Positions 1 through 12,305 of a stretch of DNA of 64,000 bases are shown here, in pieces. This DNA comes from Lineus longissimus (taxonomy: Eukaryota > Nemertea > Pilidiophora > Heteronemertea > Lineidae). Under the pieces are notes generated by a model. It was given only the letters and a program-made list of their open reading frames with translations, was not told the origin of the DNA and did no database searches. The translations under genes and the position numbers were made by a program. Numbering within the stretch: position 1 is the first letter of the stretch; each line of letters opens with the position of its first letter. The stretch spans positions 2,358,001 to 2,422,000 of the forward strand of contig NC_088321.1 of assembly GCF_910592395.1 (NCBI RefSeq), given 5' to 3'.

Positions 1-1140
1 AGATCGAAATTCAGTGACCTCTGTGACCTTGAAAAGCAGGTCAGATCAAAAACTCATATGATATGCGATGTATCCTTGCTAGGAGAACCTACCATAAAAA
101 TGCTATTGAAAACGAATCACTAATAAGCGAGATATCACACTTTCTAGGTTTTCACTTTTGGCCTCCTGGTGGCCAAGTCAAGAATCAGACGGACTGAAAT
201 TCAGGGTCAGAGGTCAGCTGACCTAGGGGGTACTTTGTACAAAGTCTTAAGTTCATAGCTTTGGGGGTTAACAAACGTTCCACAGTTATGCTCAAATGGC
301 CAATTTACACGATTTGACCTCTGTGACCTTGACAAGTACGTCAAATCAAAAACCCGTATCATATGTGATGCATCCTTGCTAAGAGTATACCATAAAATTT
401 TTACCAAAAACTAGTCAGTAATAAGCGAGATCATTCATATGGCACTATTCAAATTTTTGGTTTTGGCCCCCTGGTGGCCAAGTTAAGAATCAGACCAGAC
501 CGAAAATCAGTGTCACAAGTCATCTGACCTAGGGGGTCATGTGTACAAAGTTTAAAGTTCATAGCTTTAGTGGTTAAGAAACGTGCCATATTTACACACA
601 AACGGCCTCTGTGACCTTGAAAAGTACGCCACATCGACCTGATTTTTTGTCAACATGTAGAGCTACGTAACAGGCGTCTACATACCAAATTTAAAGACTA
701 TAGGACAAATAAAGACAAAACGTGCCACTATCAGTGACATTTTAGAGCTTGATCTCTGTGACCTTGGAAAGTAGGTCAAATCAAAAACCCGTATGATATG
801 TGATGTATCCTTGCTAGGGGTACCCACCATGAAATTTTAGCAAAAACAAATCAGTAATAAACGATTTATCGCACTTTTTAAGTTTTTGGTTTTAGCCCCC
901 TGGTAGCCAGGTGAAGAATCAGACCGGACCGAAATTCGCTGCCAGAGGTAATGTGACCTAGGTCATAATGTGTACAAAGTTTCATGTTCATAGCACAAGC
1001 GGTTAAGAAACGTGCCACACAGGATACGGACGACGACGGACACAGGGCTATCGTATAGACTCCCCTGACCTTGAGCCAAAAAGGGCTGTGCGGTAGGTCA
1101 CTTGCCTGAATTCGTCTACCAACTAATCCGTGTTTTACCA
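1..1140. repeat. Dispersed DR3-containing repeat, partial (runs off left edge)
   Basis: The stretch is built from degenerate units of about 300 bp. Each has the order CCCCCTGGTGGCCA, a line about rejected pairs of bases, AAACGTGCCA, then TGACCTCTGTGACCTTGAAAAG and CATCCTTGCTAG. The same order occurs in the elements at 10010-11114 and 40046-41151, so this is a diverged relative in the same orientation. Near 1025-1050 it ends in a GGACGACGACGGAC stretch, as those elements do. No terminal hairpin as clean as theirs is visible, and the left end lies outside the window. The short reading frames here do not look like protein. Confidence 0.7.
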
Positions 1141-1484
1141 AGACCGTTTACTGACAGATTGACAATTAGACAATCAGTAGCGAAAGCAATTCTGACAAGA
1201 GAATCCTCACACTGACGCTGAGATAATTTATTGCCAAAAGGCGGCATCATTTACCGGTCAAATACACCAAAAATCTCCAGCCCATGTCAACTTCATCCAC
1301 AAAAGTTAGTTAATTTGATTTGATTTGATTCAATTTAATTTCATATAAATTATGAGCAACGATACAGACATATTGTATCGGTAACTATTGCAGCCACGCT
1401 TTGGCAATAACGTCCTCATTGCTTTTACGCACTCAACGTCTATAAGGTTACATTTAGCAGAAATTGATTTATATATCCATTGAA
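1141..1484. other. Gene-free spacer with a TTTGA simple repeat
   Basis: No gene or RNA is recognisable. A short TTTGA/TTGAT simple repeat lies at about 1312-1345. The remainder looks like spacer before the 1.8-kb tandem units. Confidence 0.5.
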
Positions 1485-2331
1485 AAAGTACATGCTTCTC
1501 TCTGGAGCACGAGAAATCATTCTCACAATCCCTATTTGTATAACAATATTACACGCTTCTAAAGAGTATACAATTCACACAGTGGCCCAATATGTATCAA
1601 AATACGTGACGCAGTACAGCGAAATTAACATAATGTCACAAGTATCTTGTTTAGCAGGATGCAATTGGAAATACAAGTACGTAACTGATTAGCATCAATT
1701 CTTTTCCCATCAAATTGTCAAATGTTGGTGAGATCTTTGCACTACCATCTTGCTGTGAACTACAACGGAGATTTATGAAAATAACTTTTAACTCAAAATC
1801 GCCTTTCCTGGTCAATGGGTTGTTATGCTGTCCTGCGTCATGTATTAGTTACATGTTCTAGAGTACAAAAAGACATACTGTCCACATAGTTCAAGCATAA
1901 AAATCCTAAGATTCTAGAATATAATTAACACACTGGCCCATATGCATTGAATTGTACTCATCGTAGAATTCCATTTTCCACCAATAGTCTTATGGTTTGC
2001 GGACTTTTGCTTCTGGTTCAGAGCAACATTTCATTAAAGTGTTCCTTTTGTGAAACGTTCCTCTAAACACAAGGAGATTTTAAAATCAAACCGTATAAAC
2101 ACTTATATAAAAAGTTTCTAGAGGAAAGAAGGATATGTTACCGACATCTGAATAGTCTTATGAGTGAGGTTTCGCTATCCCGTTACACCGAAAACGGTCC
2201 TCGTTCCCGTTCTCATTATCGGAAATATCAAAAACGGTTTCGTATTCCCCGTATAGAAATGCATGCAGGCATTCACAACCAAGATTTCGGCCTGTTTTAT
2301 CATCAGCCCTCTTGGTTTACAAACCAACCTT

Positions 2332-2600
2332 TCTGGATGTTATTCTGAATCACGGTTCGGCAACCGGGTACCAAGGCCTCGTGGACAAAATCCGGTTACA
2401 ATATCCAACCTTTGTGTTGCTTCTCGTCAGTTTATCGTGTAAAATAATGTATACCGCACGAATTCCTGGATGTTATTCTGAATCACGGTTCGGCAACTGG
2501 GTACCAAGGCCTGGTTGACAAAATCCGGTTTTGAGATCAAGAAAACCAGCTCAGAAATAGATGAAGTCATTCGCATCAGTCGATCAATCTCGGTTGATCG
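2332..2600. repeat. 133-bp sub-repeat, two copies
   Basis: TCTGGATGTTATTCTGAATC occurs at 2332 and, with one change, at 2465, exactly 133 bp apart. The second unit of the array has a single copy near 4211. Confidence 0.85.
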
Positions 2601-5600
2601 GTTCTTGGAACAGGACAGCAAAAACTCACTATTAGTATTACTGTTGACTTCAGAGGAACGTTTTACAAGTGATCTTATCTGTGTAAAACTTTGCTCTCCG
2701 CTAGAATAAGCCGCGCCGAACAATGTATAGGTGCAAGCTTCGAGAGCACAGAAATGGAATACCATTCATACAACGGCCCTTATGCATCAAGATAATAATA
2801 AGTTTCTCTAGAGTACAAATAGAAATACAATTCACACAATGCAAGCAAAACATTACGTTTCTATGATACAATACGCATCAGAATATGTGACGCAGCCAGT
2901 AAAACATTGCATGTCGATTACCAGGTGAATTTTTGGATACAAATGCACTTGAAAATGGGAACTGCATTACTCAGCATGAATTATTCTCCCATAAAATTAT
3001 CAATTTTCAAACAAAGACGTCTTTACGTGACACTGAATCTCACGAAATGGAGTTTTCAAAAATAAACTGCAACCCAACTTGTTTTCTGTTCACTTTGACT
3101 CGTTTTACTGTCTGGGTCACAAGTTTGTCGAGTTCAAAAATAAAGCACGCACTGATTGAGCCTAAATATCAAGCTTCACAAGCGTATATAAGAAAAACAT
3201 CTCTCCCATTGTCCATTCCGTATGCCTAACATATCAAGCTTCACAAGCATATATAAGAAATACATCTCTCCCATTGTCCATTATGTATGCCTAACATATC
3301 AAGCTTCACAAGCATGTATAAGAAATACATCTTTCCCATTGTCCATTCTGTATGCCTTAAACATAAAAAAGTACATGCTTCTCTCTAGAGCACGAGAAAT
3401 CATTCTCACAATCCCTATTTGTATAACAATATTACACGCTTCTAAAGAGTATACAATTCACACATTGGCCCAATATGTATCAAAATACGTGACGCAGTAT
3501 ACAGCAAAATTAACATAATGTCACAAGTATCTTGTTTAGAGGATGCAATTGGAAATACAAGTACGTAACTGATTAGCATCAATTCTTTTCCCATCAAATT
3601 GTCAAATGTTGGTGAGATCTTTGCACTACCATCTTGCTGTGAACTACAACGGAGATTTATGAAAATAACTTTTAACTCAAAATCGCCTTTCCTGGTCAAT
3701 GGGTTGTTATGCTGTCCTGCGTCATGTATTAGTTACATGTTCTAGAGTACAAAAAGACATACTGTCCACATAGTTCAAGCATAAAAATCCTAAGATTCTA
3801 GAATATAATTAACACACTGGCCCATATGCATTGAATTGTACTCATCGTAGAATTCCATTTTCCACCAATAGTCTTATGGTTTGCGGACTTTTGCTTCTGG
3901 TTCAGAGCAACATTTCATTAAAGTGTTCCTTTTGTGAAACGTTCCTCTAAACACAAGGGGATTTTAAAATCAAACCGTATAAACACTTATATAAAAAGTT
4001 TCTAGAGGAAAGAAGGATACCGACATCTGAATAGTCTTATGAGTGAGGTTTCGCTATCCCGTTACACTGAAAACGGTCCTCGTTCCCGTTCTCATTATCG
4101 GAAATATCAAAAAAGATTTCCTATTCCCCGTATAAAAATGCATGCATGCATTCACAACCAAGATTTCGGCCTGTTTTATCATCAGCCCTCTTGGTTTACA
4201 AACCAAACTTTCTGGATGTTATTCTTAATCACGGTTCGGCAACTGGGTACCAAGGCCTGGTGGACGAAATCCGGTTTTGAGATCGAGAAAACCAGCTCAG
4301 AAATTGATGAAGTTATTCGCATCAGTCGATCAATCTCGGTTGATCGGTTCATGGAACGAGATAGCAAAAACTCACTATTACTGTTGACTTCAGAGGAACG
4401 TTTTACAAGTGATCTTATCTGTGTAAAACTTTGCTCTCCGCTAGAATAAGCCGCGCCGAACAATGTATAGGTGCAAGCTTCGAGAGCATAGAAATGGAAT
4501 ACCATTCATACAACGGCCCTAATGCATCAAGATAATAATAAGTTTCTCTAGAGTACAAATAGAAATACAATTCACACAATGCAAGCAAAACATTACGTTT
4601 CTATGATACAATACGCATCAGAATATGTGACGCAGCCAGTAAAACATTGCATGTCGATTACCAGGTGAATTTTTGGATACAAATGCACTTGAAAATGGGA
4701 ACTGCATTACTCAGCATGAATTATTCTCCCATAAAATTATCAATTTTCAAACAAAGACGTCTTCACGTGACACTGAATCTCACGAAATGGAGTTTTCAAA
4801 AATAAACTGCAACCCAACTTGTTTTCTGTTCACTTTGACTCGTTTTACTGTCTGGGTCACAAGTTTGTCGAGTTCAAAAATAAAGCACGCACTGATTGAG
4901 CCTAAATATCAAGCTTCACAAGCGTATATAAGAAAAACATCTCTCCCATTGTCCATTCCGTATGCCTAACATATGAAGCTTCACAAGCATACATAAGAAA
5001 TACATCTCTCCCATTGTCCATTATGTATGCCTAAAATATCAAGCTTCACAAGCATGTATAAGAAATACATATTTCCCATTGTCCATTCTGTATGCCTTAA
5101 ACATCAAAAAGTACATGCTTCTCTCTAGAGCACGAGAAATCATTCTCACAATCCCTATTTGTATAACAATATTACACGCTTCTAAAGAGTATACAATTAA
5201 CACAGTGGCCCAATATGTATCAAAATACGTGACGCAGTATACAGCAAAATTAACATAATGTCACAAGTATCTTGTTTAGCAGGATGCAATTGGAAATATA
5301 TGTACGTAACTGATAAGCATCAATTCGTTTCCCATCAAATTGTCAAATGTTAAGCTGGTGAGATCTTTGCACTACCATCTTGGTCGTGAACTACAACGGA
5401 GATTTATGAAAAGAACTTTTAACTCAAAATCGCCTTTCCTGGTCAATGTGTTGTTATGCTGTCCTGCGTCATGTATTAGTTACATGTTCTAGAGTACAAA
5501 AAGACATACTGTCCACATAGTTCAAGCATAAAAATCCTAAGATTCTAGAATATAATTAACACAATGGCCCATATGCATTGAATTGTACTCATTGTAGAAT

Positions 5601-5960
5601 TCCATTTTCCACCAATAGTCTTATGGTTTGCGGACTTTTGCTTCTGGTTCAGATCAACATTTCATTAAAGTGTTCCTTTTGTGAAACGTTCCTCTAAACA
5701 CAAGAAGATTTTAAAATCAAACCGTATAAATTCTTATAAAAAGTTTCTAGAGGAAAGAAGGATATGTTACCGACATCTGAATAGTCTTATGAGTGAGGTT
5801 TCGCTATCCCGTTACACCGAAAACGGTCCTCGTTCCCGTTCTCATTATCAGAAATATCAAAAACGGTTTCGTATTCCCCGTATAGAAATGCATGCAGGCA
5901 TTCACAACCAAGATTTCGGCCTGTTTTATCATCAGCCCTCTTGGTTTACAAACCAACCTT

Positions 5961-6360
5961 TCTGGATGTTATTCTGAATCACGGTTCGGTAACCGGGTAC
6001 CAAGGCCTGGTGGACAAAATCCGGTTACAAGATCCAACCTTTGTGTTGCTTCTCGCCAGTTTATCGTGTAAAAGAATGTATACCGCACGAATTTCTGGAT
6101 GTTATTCTGAATCACGGTTCGGCAACTGGGTACCAAGGCCTGGTTGACAAAATCCGGTTACAAGATCCAACCTTTGTGTTATTTCTCGCCAGTTTATCGT
6201 GTAAAAGAATGTATACCGCACGAATTTCTGGATGTTATTCTGAATCACGGTTCGGCAACTGGGTACCAAGGCCTGGTGGACAAAATCCGGTTTTGAGATG
6301 GAGAAAACCAGCTCAGAAATTGATGAAGTTATTCGCATCAGTCGCTCAATCTCGGTTGAT
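5961..6360. repeat. 133-bp sub-repeat, three copies
   Basis: The same 133-bp module starts at 5961, 6094 and 6227. The copies are nearly identical, which suggests recent unequal exchange or slippage within the third 1.8-kb unit. Confidence 0.85.
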
Positions 6361-6924
6361 CGGTTCATGGAACGAGATAGCAAAAACTCACTATACTGTT
6401 GACTTCAGAGGAACGTTTTACAAGTGATCTTATTTGTGTAAAACTTTGCTCTCCGCTAGAATAAGCCGCGCCGAACAATGTTTAGGTGCAAGCTTCGAGA
6501 GCACAGAAATGGAATACCATTCATACAACGGCCCTTATGCATCAAGATAATAATAAGTTTCTCTAGAGTACAAATAGAAATACAATTCACACAATGCAAG
6601 CAAAACATTACGTTTCTATGATACAATACGCATCAGAATATGTGACGCAGCCAGTAAAACATTGCATGTCGATTACCAGGTGAATTTTTGGATACAAATG
6701 CACTTGAAAATGGGAACTGCATTACTCAGCATGAATTATTCTCACCAAAAAGTATCAATTTTCAAGCAAAGACGTCTTCACGTCACTCTGAATCTCACGA
6801 AATGGAGTTTTCAAAAAGAAACTGCAACCAAAAATTTGTTTTCTCTTCGCTTTGACTCGTTTTACTGTCTGGGTCACAAGTTTGTCGAGTTCAAAAATAA
6901 TGCACACACTGATTAGGCCTAAAA

Positions 6925-7690
6925 TATCAAGCTTCACGAGCGTATAAGAAATACAGTTCTATCATTGTTAATACCGTATGCGTAAAACATCAAGCTTGAC
7001 GTCCATTCACGATCATAAGATATACAGTTCTATCGTTGTTAATACCGTATGCCTAAAATATCAAGCTTGACGTCCATTCACGATAATAAGAAATACAGTT
7101 CTATCATTGTTAATACCGTATGCCTAAAATATCAAGCTTCACGACTATTCATGATCATAAGAAATACAGTTCTATCATCGTTAATACCGTATGCCTAAAA
7201 TATCAAGCTTGACGTCCATTCACGATCATAAGAAATACAGTTCTATCATTGTTGATACCGTATGCCTAAAATATCAAGCTTAACGTCCATTCACGATCAT
7301 AAGAAATACAGTTCTATCATTGTTGATACCGTATGCCTAAAATATCAAGCTTGACGTCCATTCACGATCATAAGAAGTACAGTTCTATCATTGTTAATAC
7401 CGTATGCCTAAAATATCAAGCTTAACGTCCATTCACGATCATAAGAAATACAGTTCTATCATTGTTGATACCGTATGCCTAAAACATCAAGCTTGACGTC
7501 CATTCACGATCATAAGAAATACAGTTCTCTCGTGGCCCATACCTTCATGACCTTGTGCCTTAAACATCAAGCCTCTCGAGCATACATATAAGAAATACAG
7601 TTCTGTCATTGTCTATAACTAATGTCTAAAATATAAAGCTTATATAAGATATACAGTTTGCTCATTGCTAATACCGTATGCCTAAAGTAC
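6925..7690. repeat. 71-bp tandem satellite, about 11 units
   Basis: ATCAAGCTT starts at 6925, 6989, 7060, 7131 and onward to 7486 at 71-bp steps (7060 to 7486 is six exact periods), followed by two degenerate units up to about 7690. A unit reads ATCAAGCTTGACGTCCATTC, then GATCATAAGAAATACAG, then ACCGTATGCCTAAA. It is clearly related to the 65-bp sub-repeat at the ends of the preceding 1.8-kb units, so this array looks like an expansion of that sub-repeat. Units are contiguous with no unique spacers, so it is not a CRISPR-type array. Confidence 0.9.
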
Positions 7691-9285
7691 ATCTTGCTTC
7701 TAGAGTATATGAAATATGATGCAGTACAATACATACAACACTGCTGATACAATATGAATGGGTTAGGGCAGGTTTCAACTATCTGTTTCGTGTGGTGCAG
7801 CAGTCAATGCACACTCCTCACCCGACACTTGGTTAACATCTAAACATGATTTTGTTTGTTAGGATTCGACATTATCATGACCCAGGATAACATACTGTTC
7901 GCAACAAAATCATCTGTTCTCTAATCCCGCGATGGCAGGGTTCGTTGATTCACATTTACCCATGTGAATCACTACCACCAGTGCGCGACGTCAATATTGA
8001 TCACTTAAACAACTCGGAGGGACCAATAGTAATAATGCTGAAATATACAGCGATATGATACTCATTTTTTCATTTGCGAAGCAATGCTAAAATCGGACCT
8101 TGAAATGTCTCTGGCAGAGTCGGGCAATATTTTTGAGGGTCATTTCACAACATTTCGTTGCTCGCCAGAACATCGAAATGCCTTAGATACGATCGACAGA
8201 AAATCAAAACACGTATAGTTTCAATCGGTCTGCGTTATCGACGATTTGATGCCTAGAAATAGTCGGTAGAAATGTTCTCGAGGAATCGACGTCAATTCTA
8301 AAATTTCGGCGTCAATTCGACGTCGATCTGGCGTTGATTCATGACCTGGGATGGAAGCATAGAAGCTCGCAATGACCACTGCACCACGGAAACAACCATT
8401 TGGCCAAAGTTGGTAAAATGGAACAATTCTTTGGCTTCAATAAAACAAACACAGTTGAAAATACGCATAGTGTAACCTTGGAAAACTTGGAAACATTTAA
8501 CATGTCGTTATCACTTTGGGATATTGAGTTACCGCTGGAATAGGCTGCTTATGTGCACAGAACTCATGAAAACCATCACATCACCCTATCTGATGTTTTC
8601 GACTATAAAATACACTACGAACTTTATTTAAAAGGAAGTCCTTGTGACTTGTACACCAAATAATTTCGAGGAAAAATATCTTTAAAATCGTAGCCCTTTC
8701 TCCCTTTTCTCCACATTCTAGTCGCCTACACTTGCCAGAGCACGTCTCATAATGTATAATAGTATTACACTGGAGTATGAATAGAAATTCAATATAACAT
8801 AAGTTTCTTGGGTACAAAAAGAAATCAAATTCAGCTTTGACATATAATGACACTGTAACTGTACAATATGGCCTGGCTCTTTATTTTTGCGAATTCGGAT
8901 GTAATCTCGTTTAATTAGTGAAACTAAAAATTTGCAAAAATCTATTTTTATCGGAAAAACTGAAATAAAATCGTCTACTCTTCTGCCAAAAAGTCCTCGA
9001 AAAACAAGTTCTTAGTTTTTCATTTCGTGAATCGCAAAAATATAGAGGCAAGCACATTTATAGGTTTACAATCTGTGTTAAAACATGAGACCCAGTGCGT
9101 CTATATGCTACAGTTATTACATTACAATTCGCCTCTTTCTGATCTGTGCGCACCTTTGAGGCTGAGCATCTTTTGGGGAAACTAGCCGACTTATATAGCG
9201 TTTGATGTATCCGAATTATGTGCCCTAACCTTATACCATCCATTAGCATGTTTGAAAAATAATATGGAACGAATTACCTTCTTTG
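7691..9285. other. No recognisable gene
   Basis: Frames are short and lack domain-like features. There is a 9-bp inverted repeat GATTCACAT...ATGTGAATC near 7947-7971. Around 8290-8340 there is a cluster of GTCAATTC/GACGTC words. The motif (C)TRGAGTAYA...GAAAT also appears near 7690 and 8770, as in the neighbouring satellites. Confidence 0.4.
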
Positions 9286-9299
9286 TTTGTCTCGTTATG

Positions 9300-9565
9300 C
9301 ACTGTCAGAAGAAGGGATACTGGCATATTCACCATCGGCTGCCGAGGTATACCTGCATTTCCACATTCGACTAAAGCAAGACCAGCAATTCCACTGTCGG
9401 CAGCAGTTATCAGTATTTCCACTGTTGGCTGAAGAAGAACCAGCATTTCCACTGTCGACTGAAGAGATACCTTCATTTCCACTGTAGGCTGAAGGGGTAC
9501 CTGTTTTTCCACTGTCAGCTGAAGAGAGACCAGCTTTTCCACTAGCGGCTGAAGTGATACCAGCG
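9300..9565. repeat. 30-bp minisatellite
   Basis: Degenerate 30-bp units of the form GAAGAGATACC.GCATTTCC ACTGTCGGCT repeat about nine times. The open frames on both strands (including a repetitive VSLQPTVEM-type peptide on the minus strand) are by-products of a period divisible by three. Only two or three units remain at the matching places near 32255-32345 and 41670-41765. Confidence 0.8.
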
Positions 9566-10009
9566 ACTGAAACGCAAAGCAAGTAAACATCATACCAGTT
9601 TGTATTTCATATGGTTTAAATAATGGAGAAGCACGATTCACTCACAAATACTTTACAAAATCAAGTTGATAATCCGTATGATGGAATCAGATATTAATTT
9701 GATAACGAAATAATTTTCAATTTGGGAACGGAGATTTCAGCGTGAATGTTGTAATGTTGAGGCAACTGTGTAAAGGATGCTGAAGGTCTACATTTGATGG
9801 ACAATTGAAAAGAAAATACTTTAATATTTGTTAACAGTGGCTTCAGGGCCACGTCAAAACAGAGTATACAGAGGGTCAGCAGCCGATATCGGTAACATAA
9901 TAAATATGGGAAATCCCCACCATCGCAGGGCAGTTATATTTAAAGGTTACCACCCTTCGTCAGTGCTGCAAAATCCGCGTCGAGTGCGAAATATACAACG
10001 TTTACCTAA

Positions 10010-11114
10010 TAAAAAATGGCCAGGGCCATTGTGCTCACCTCATGTGGAGGAAAGATGGATAAAGAGCATGGTATTGTGTCATGTAGTGTTAGGTTTGATG
10101 TAGGTCCAAGCAATTACAATTTCCCCAAAATGGCCAATTTACAGTACATTCGACCTCTGTGACCTTGAAAAGTAGGTCAAATCAAAGAAGACCCGGGTGA
10201 TACATTGAATGGTTGTTAGAATTAGATGTACCTATGATATAAAATTGGTGCCAATCGGGCAAGTCATTACTAGGAGTAATGGCATTTTGATGAATTTAGG
10301 ATTTGGCCCCCTCCCTGGAGGCCAAACGGCAAATCAGATCGCACCAAACTTCGGTACCTGAGATCACCTGACCAAGGGGTACATGTGTACTTAATTTGTG
10401 ACCAATAGTCATTGCAGTTAAGAAACGTGCCATAGTTACGTCCTGACGGCGAATTTACGTCATTTGACCTCTGTGACCTTGACAAGAAGGTCAAATTAAA
10501 AACCTGTGTGACATATACTGTATGGCGGTTAGATGTACCCATGATATCAAATTGGTGGCAATCGGGCAAGAAGTTAAGGAATAATCACATTTTTAAGGTT
10601 TTTGGATTTTTTCCCCCTGGTGGTCAAGTGGTGAATCATATTGGACCAAACTTCGGTCCCTGAGATCACCTGACTAAGGGGTAAATGTGTACCAAATTTG
10701 GTATCAATAGTCATTGCAGTTTAGAAACGTGCCATCGTTACATCCTAACGGCCAATTTACACCATTTGACCTCTGTGACCTTGAAAAGGAGGTCAAATCA
10801 AAAACCCGGAGGATATATGATGCACCTTTGCTAGAAGTACGTACCATATTTTTTTCAAAATTTCCCGACTACTATTAAGGGAGATATTGCATATTTTCAC
10901 TTTTAACGTTTGGCCCCCTGGTGGCCAAACCATGAAACGAATCGGACTGAAACTTGGTCTCCAAGGTGTCATTACATAAGGGTACATGTGTACCAAGTTT
11001 CAACTCAATAGCTCTAACAGTTACGAAACGTGCCCTGCTAACGGACGACGGACGACGACGACGGACGACGGATGCCACGGTATGGGATAAGCTCACCTCT
11101 GCTAAGAGGTGAGC
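10010..11114 (-). mobile_element. Hairpin-ended non-autonomous element H1, TAA target duplication
   Basis: The insertion is flanked by TAA at 10007-10009 and 11115-11117. The matching places in the other copies (about 32788 and 42198) read CCTAAATATGG with a single TAA, so the borders are exact. The right end is a perfect hairpin (GCTCACCTCT, 4-base loop, AGAGGTGAGC). The left end begins near an AATGGCC/GGCCATT palindrome. The interior holds about three 300-bp degenerate repeats and a GACGACGACGG stretch. No coding capacity is visible. Strand is given so that the hairpin end is the 5' end. The TWA-type 3-bp duplication resembles PIF/Harbinger, but superfamily assignment is inference. Confidence 0.85.
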
Positions 11115-11439
11115 TAAATATGGTGAAATATGAAGGCTATCCATAGTGGCCTACTGGACTTTTCGCAAAGAAAGCAGCCAAGGTATATTTTCCTATATAC
11201 AATACACAGCCTGGTCATCCTAGGGTCATGCTTACATGGGGAGTTATCATTGCAAAAAAAGGCCAAACGCAAGCTTGAGTCAAGCAGCACACATAAGTCG
11301 AGCACATACAAGCCATGACACAGAACACATTAGGTTTTATAATATGGATTGGCAGTCGAAGCGAAGGCATACTTTATTTAGTTGCAGGTGATTCACTGCC
11401 AGATAAAGGGATTATTATCTTGTCACAATATGGTATAGT

Positions 11440-11745
11440 TTGGAATATGAATTTGGCCAAGTTCATGGGGATGGATAGGTGGCGCCAGCATCTAACCAAG
11501 CATATATTTGCCTTGGCCATAGAGGAACCTACCCGTGCAAATCACTGGCAGTTAAAGGGTCTAGCATGTGACATAAGGGTAGTTTGGAATATCAATTTCG
11601 CCTGGTTCATGGGGATCGATAGGAGGCGCCAGCATCTAACTAAGCATACATTTGCCGCTATGATCATGAATAGAGGGGCTAAAGTGCAAATCACTGGGAC
11701 TATTATCTTGCGACGTGGGGATGGATAGGTGGCGCCAGCGTGGCA
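11440..11745. repeat. Degenerate tandem repeat of about 130 bp
   Basis: The words TTTGGAATATGAATT, GTTCATGGGGATGGATAGG and GGCGCCAGCATCTAAC recur at about 11445, 11580 and (partly) 11715. The same arrangement appears near 34280-34570 and 42540-42840. A 137-codon frame (11315-11728) spans it, but in the other two copies the same DNA is broken by stops, so I do not call a gene. Confidence 0.6.
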
Positions 11746-12216
11746 GATGGAAGATATATATGTTACGTATTGAAGTACACAGGGGGCTCAAATCTGCACC
11801 ACACAAAAGAGTACATCTCAAGATAAACCATGACCAAAGCACTATCCACTGGAGGTATTCTGTGGCCGTGTTAGCCCCTGGTTTAATTTATTAGGAACAG
11901 AACTTGAAGCGGTCGAATATAATGGTCGCTCCCCCATTGCGCTTGTTGCGTTGCGTTGCTTACTTTGCGCAAAGTCCAGTAAGCCTTTCATCAAATGCAA
12001 AATGGCCAAGCGTGAGATGTTATGTCTTGTACTCTCATCAGTGAGTGAAAGTCGATTACTTAGAGACAGTGAACATGGCCAGGCTTGGAGATTTGGGAAT
12101 TCACGACAATACAGTGCAGTGCAGACCATATATTTACTCAAGAAAAATCCATATTATATTCAACATTTACGATATTACCATGCACTGGGGAGGAAAGAAA
12201 GGAAAGAATTCGAATT

Positions 12217-12305
12217 ATGTCAAGAAGTTCTATTTAGCGTATTTTATTAAAATAGGTATTATTAGCGTATTTTATCAAAATACGCAAAATAGAACTTCTT
12301 GACAT
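12217..12305. repeat. 89-bp imperfect hairpin, copy 1
   Basis: ATGTCAAGAAGTTCTATTT pairs with AAATAGAACTTCTTGACAT across an AT-rich loop that also contains two direct copies of TTAGCGTATTTTAT. The same structure is present at 35003-35091 and 43264-43352. It could be a small foldback element or a transcribed hairpin. Confidence 0.7.

Larger units (their letters stand above)
1485..6924. repeat. Three tandem units of about 1.8 kb (1485, 3369, 5109)
   Basis: The phrase AAGTACATGCTTCTCTCT recurs at 1485, 3369 and 5109, giving units of 1884, 1740 and about 1815 bp that align along nearly their full length. The length differences come mostly from an internal 133-bp sub-repeat (TCTGGATGTTATTCTGAATC...), present 2, 1 and 3 times in successive units. 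The first two units end with three 65-bp sub-repeats (ATCAAGCTTCACAAGC...) at about 3169-3360 and 4909-5100. Frames of 62-136 codons, such as 4039-4449, exist on both strands of the same DNA and change length with the sub-repeats, so I treat this as long satellite DNA rather than a gene cluster. Confidence 0.85.

Noticed and set aside
4039-4449. 136-codon frame in the second 1.8-kb unit
   Set aside because: It exists only because this unit has one 133-bp sub-repeat; the neighbouring units break the frame, and the opposite strand is open too.
6925-7690. CRISPR-like regular repeats
   Set aside because: Repeats are contiguous 71-bp tandem units with no unique spacers, in an animal genome.
9243-9641. 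132-codon minus-strand frame with repeated VSLQPTVEM-type units
   Set aside because: Produced by a 30-bp minisatellite; the opposite strand is also open and the other segment copies have lost most units.
11315-11728. 137-codon plus-strand frame
   Set aside because: Internally repetitive at the DNA level and interrupted in both other copies of the segment.
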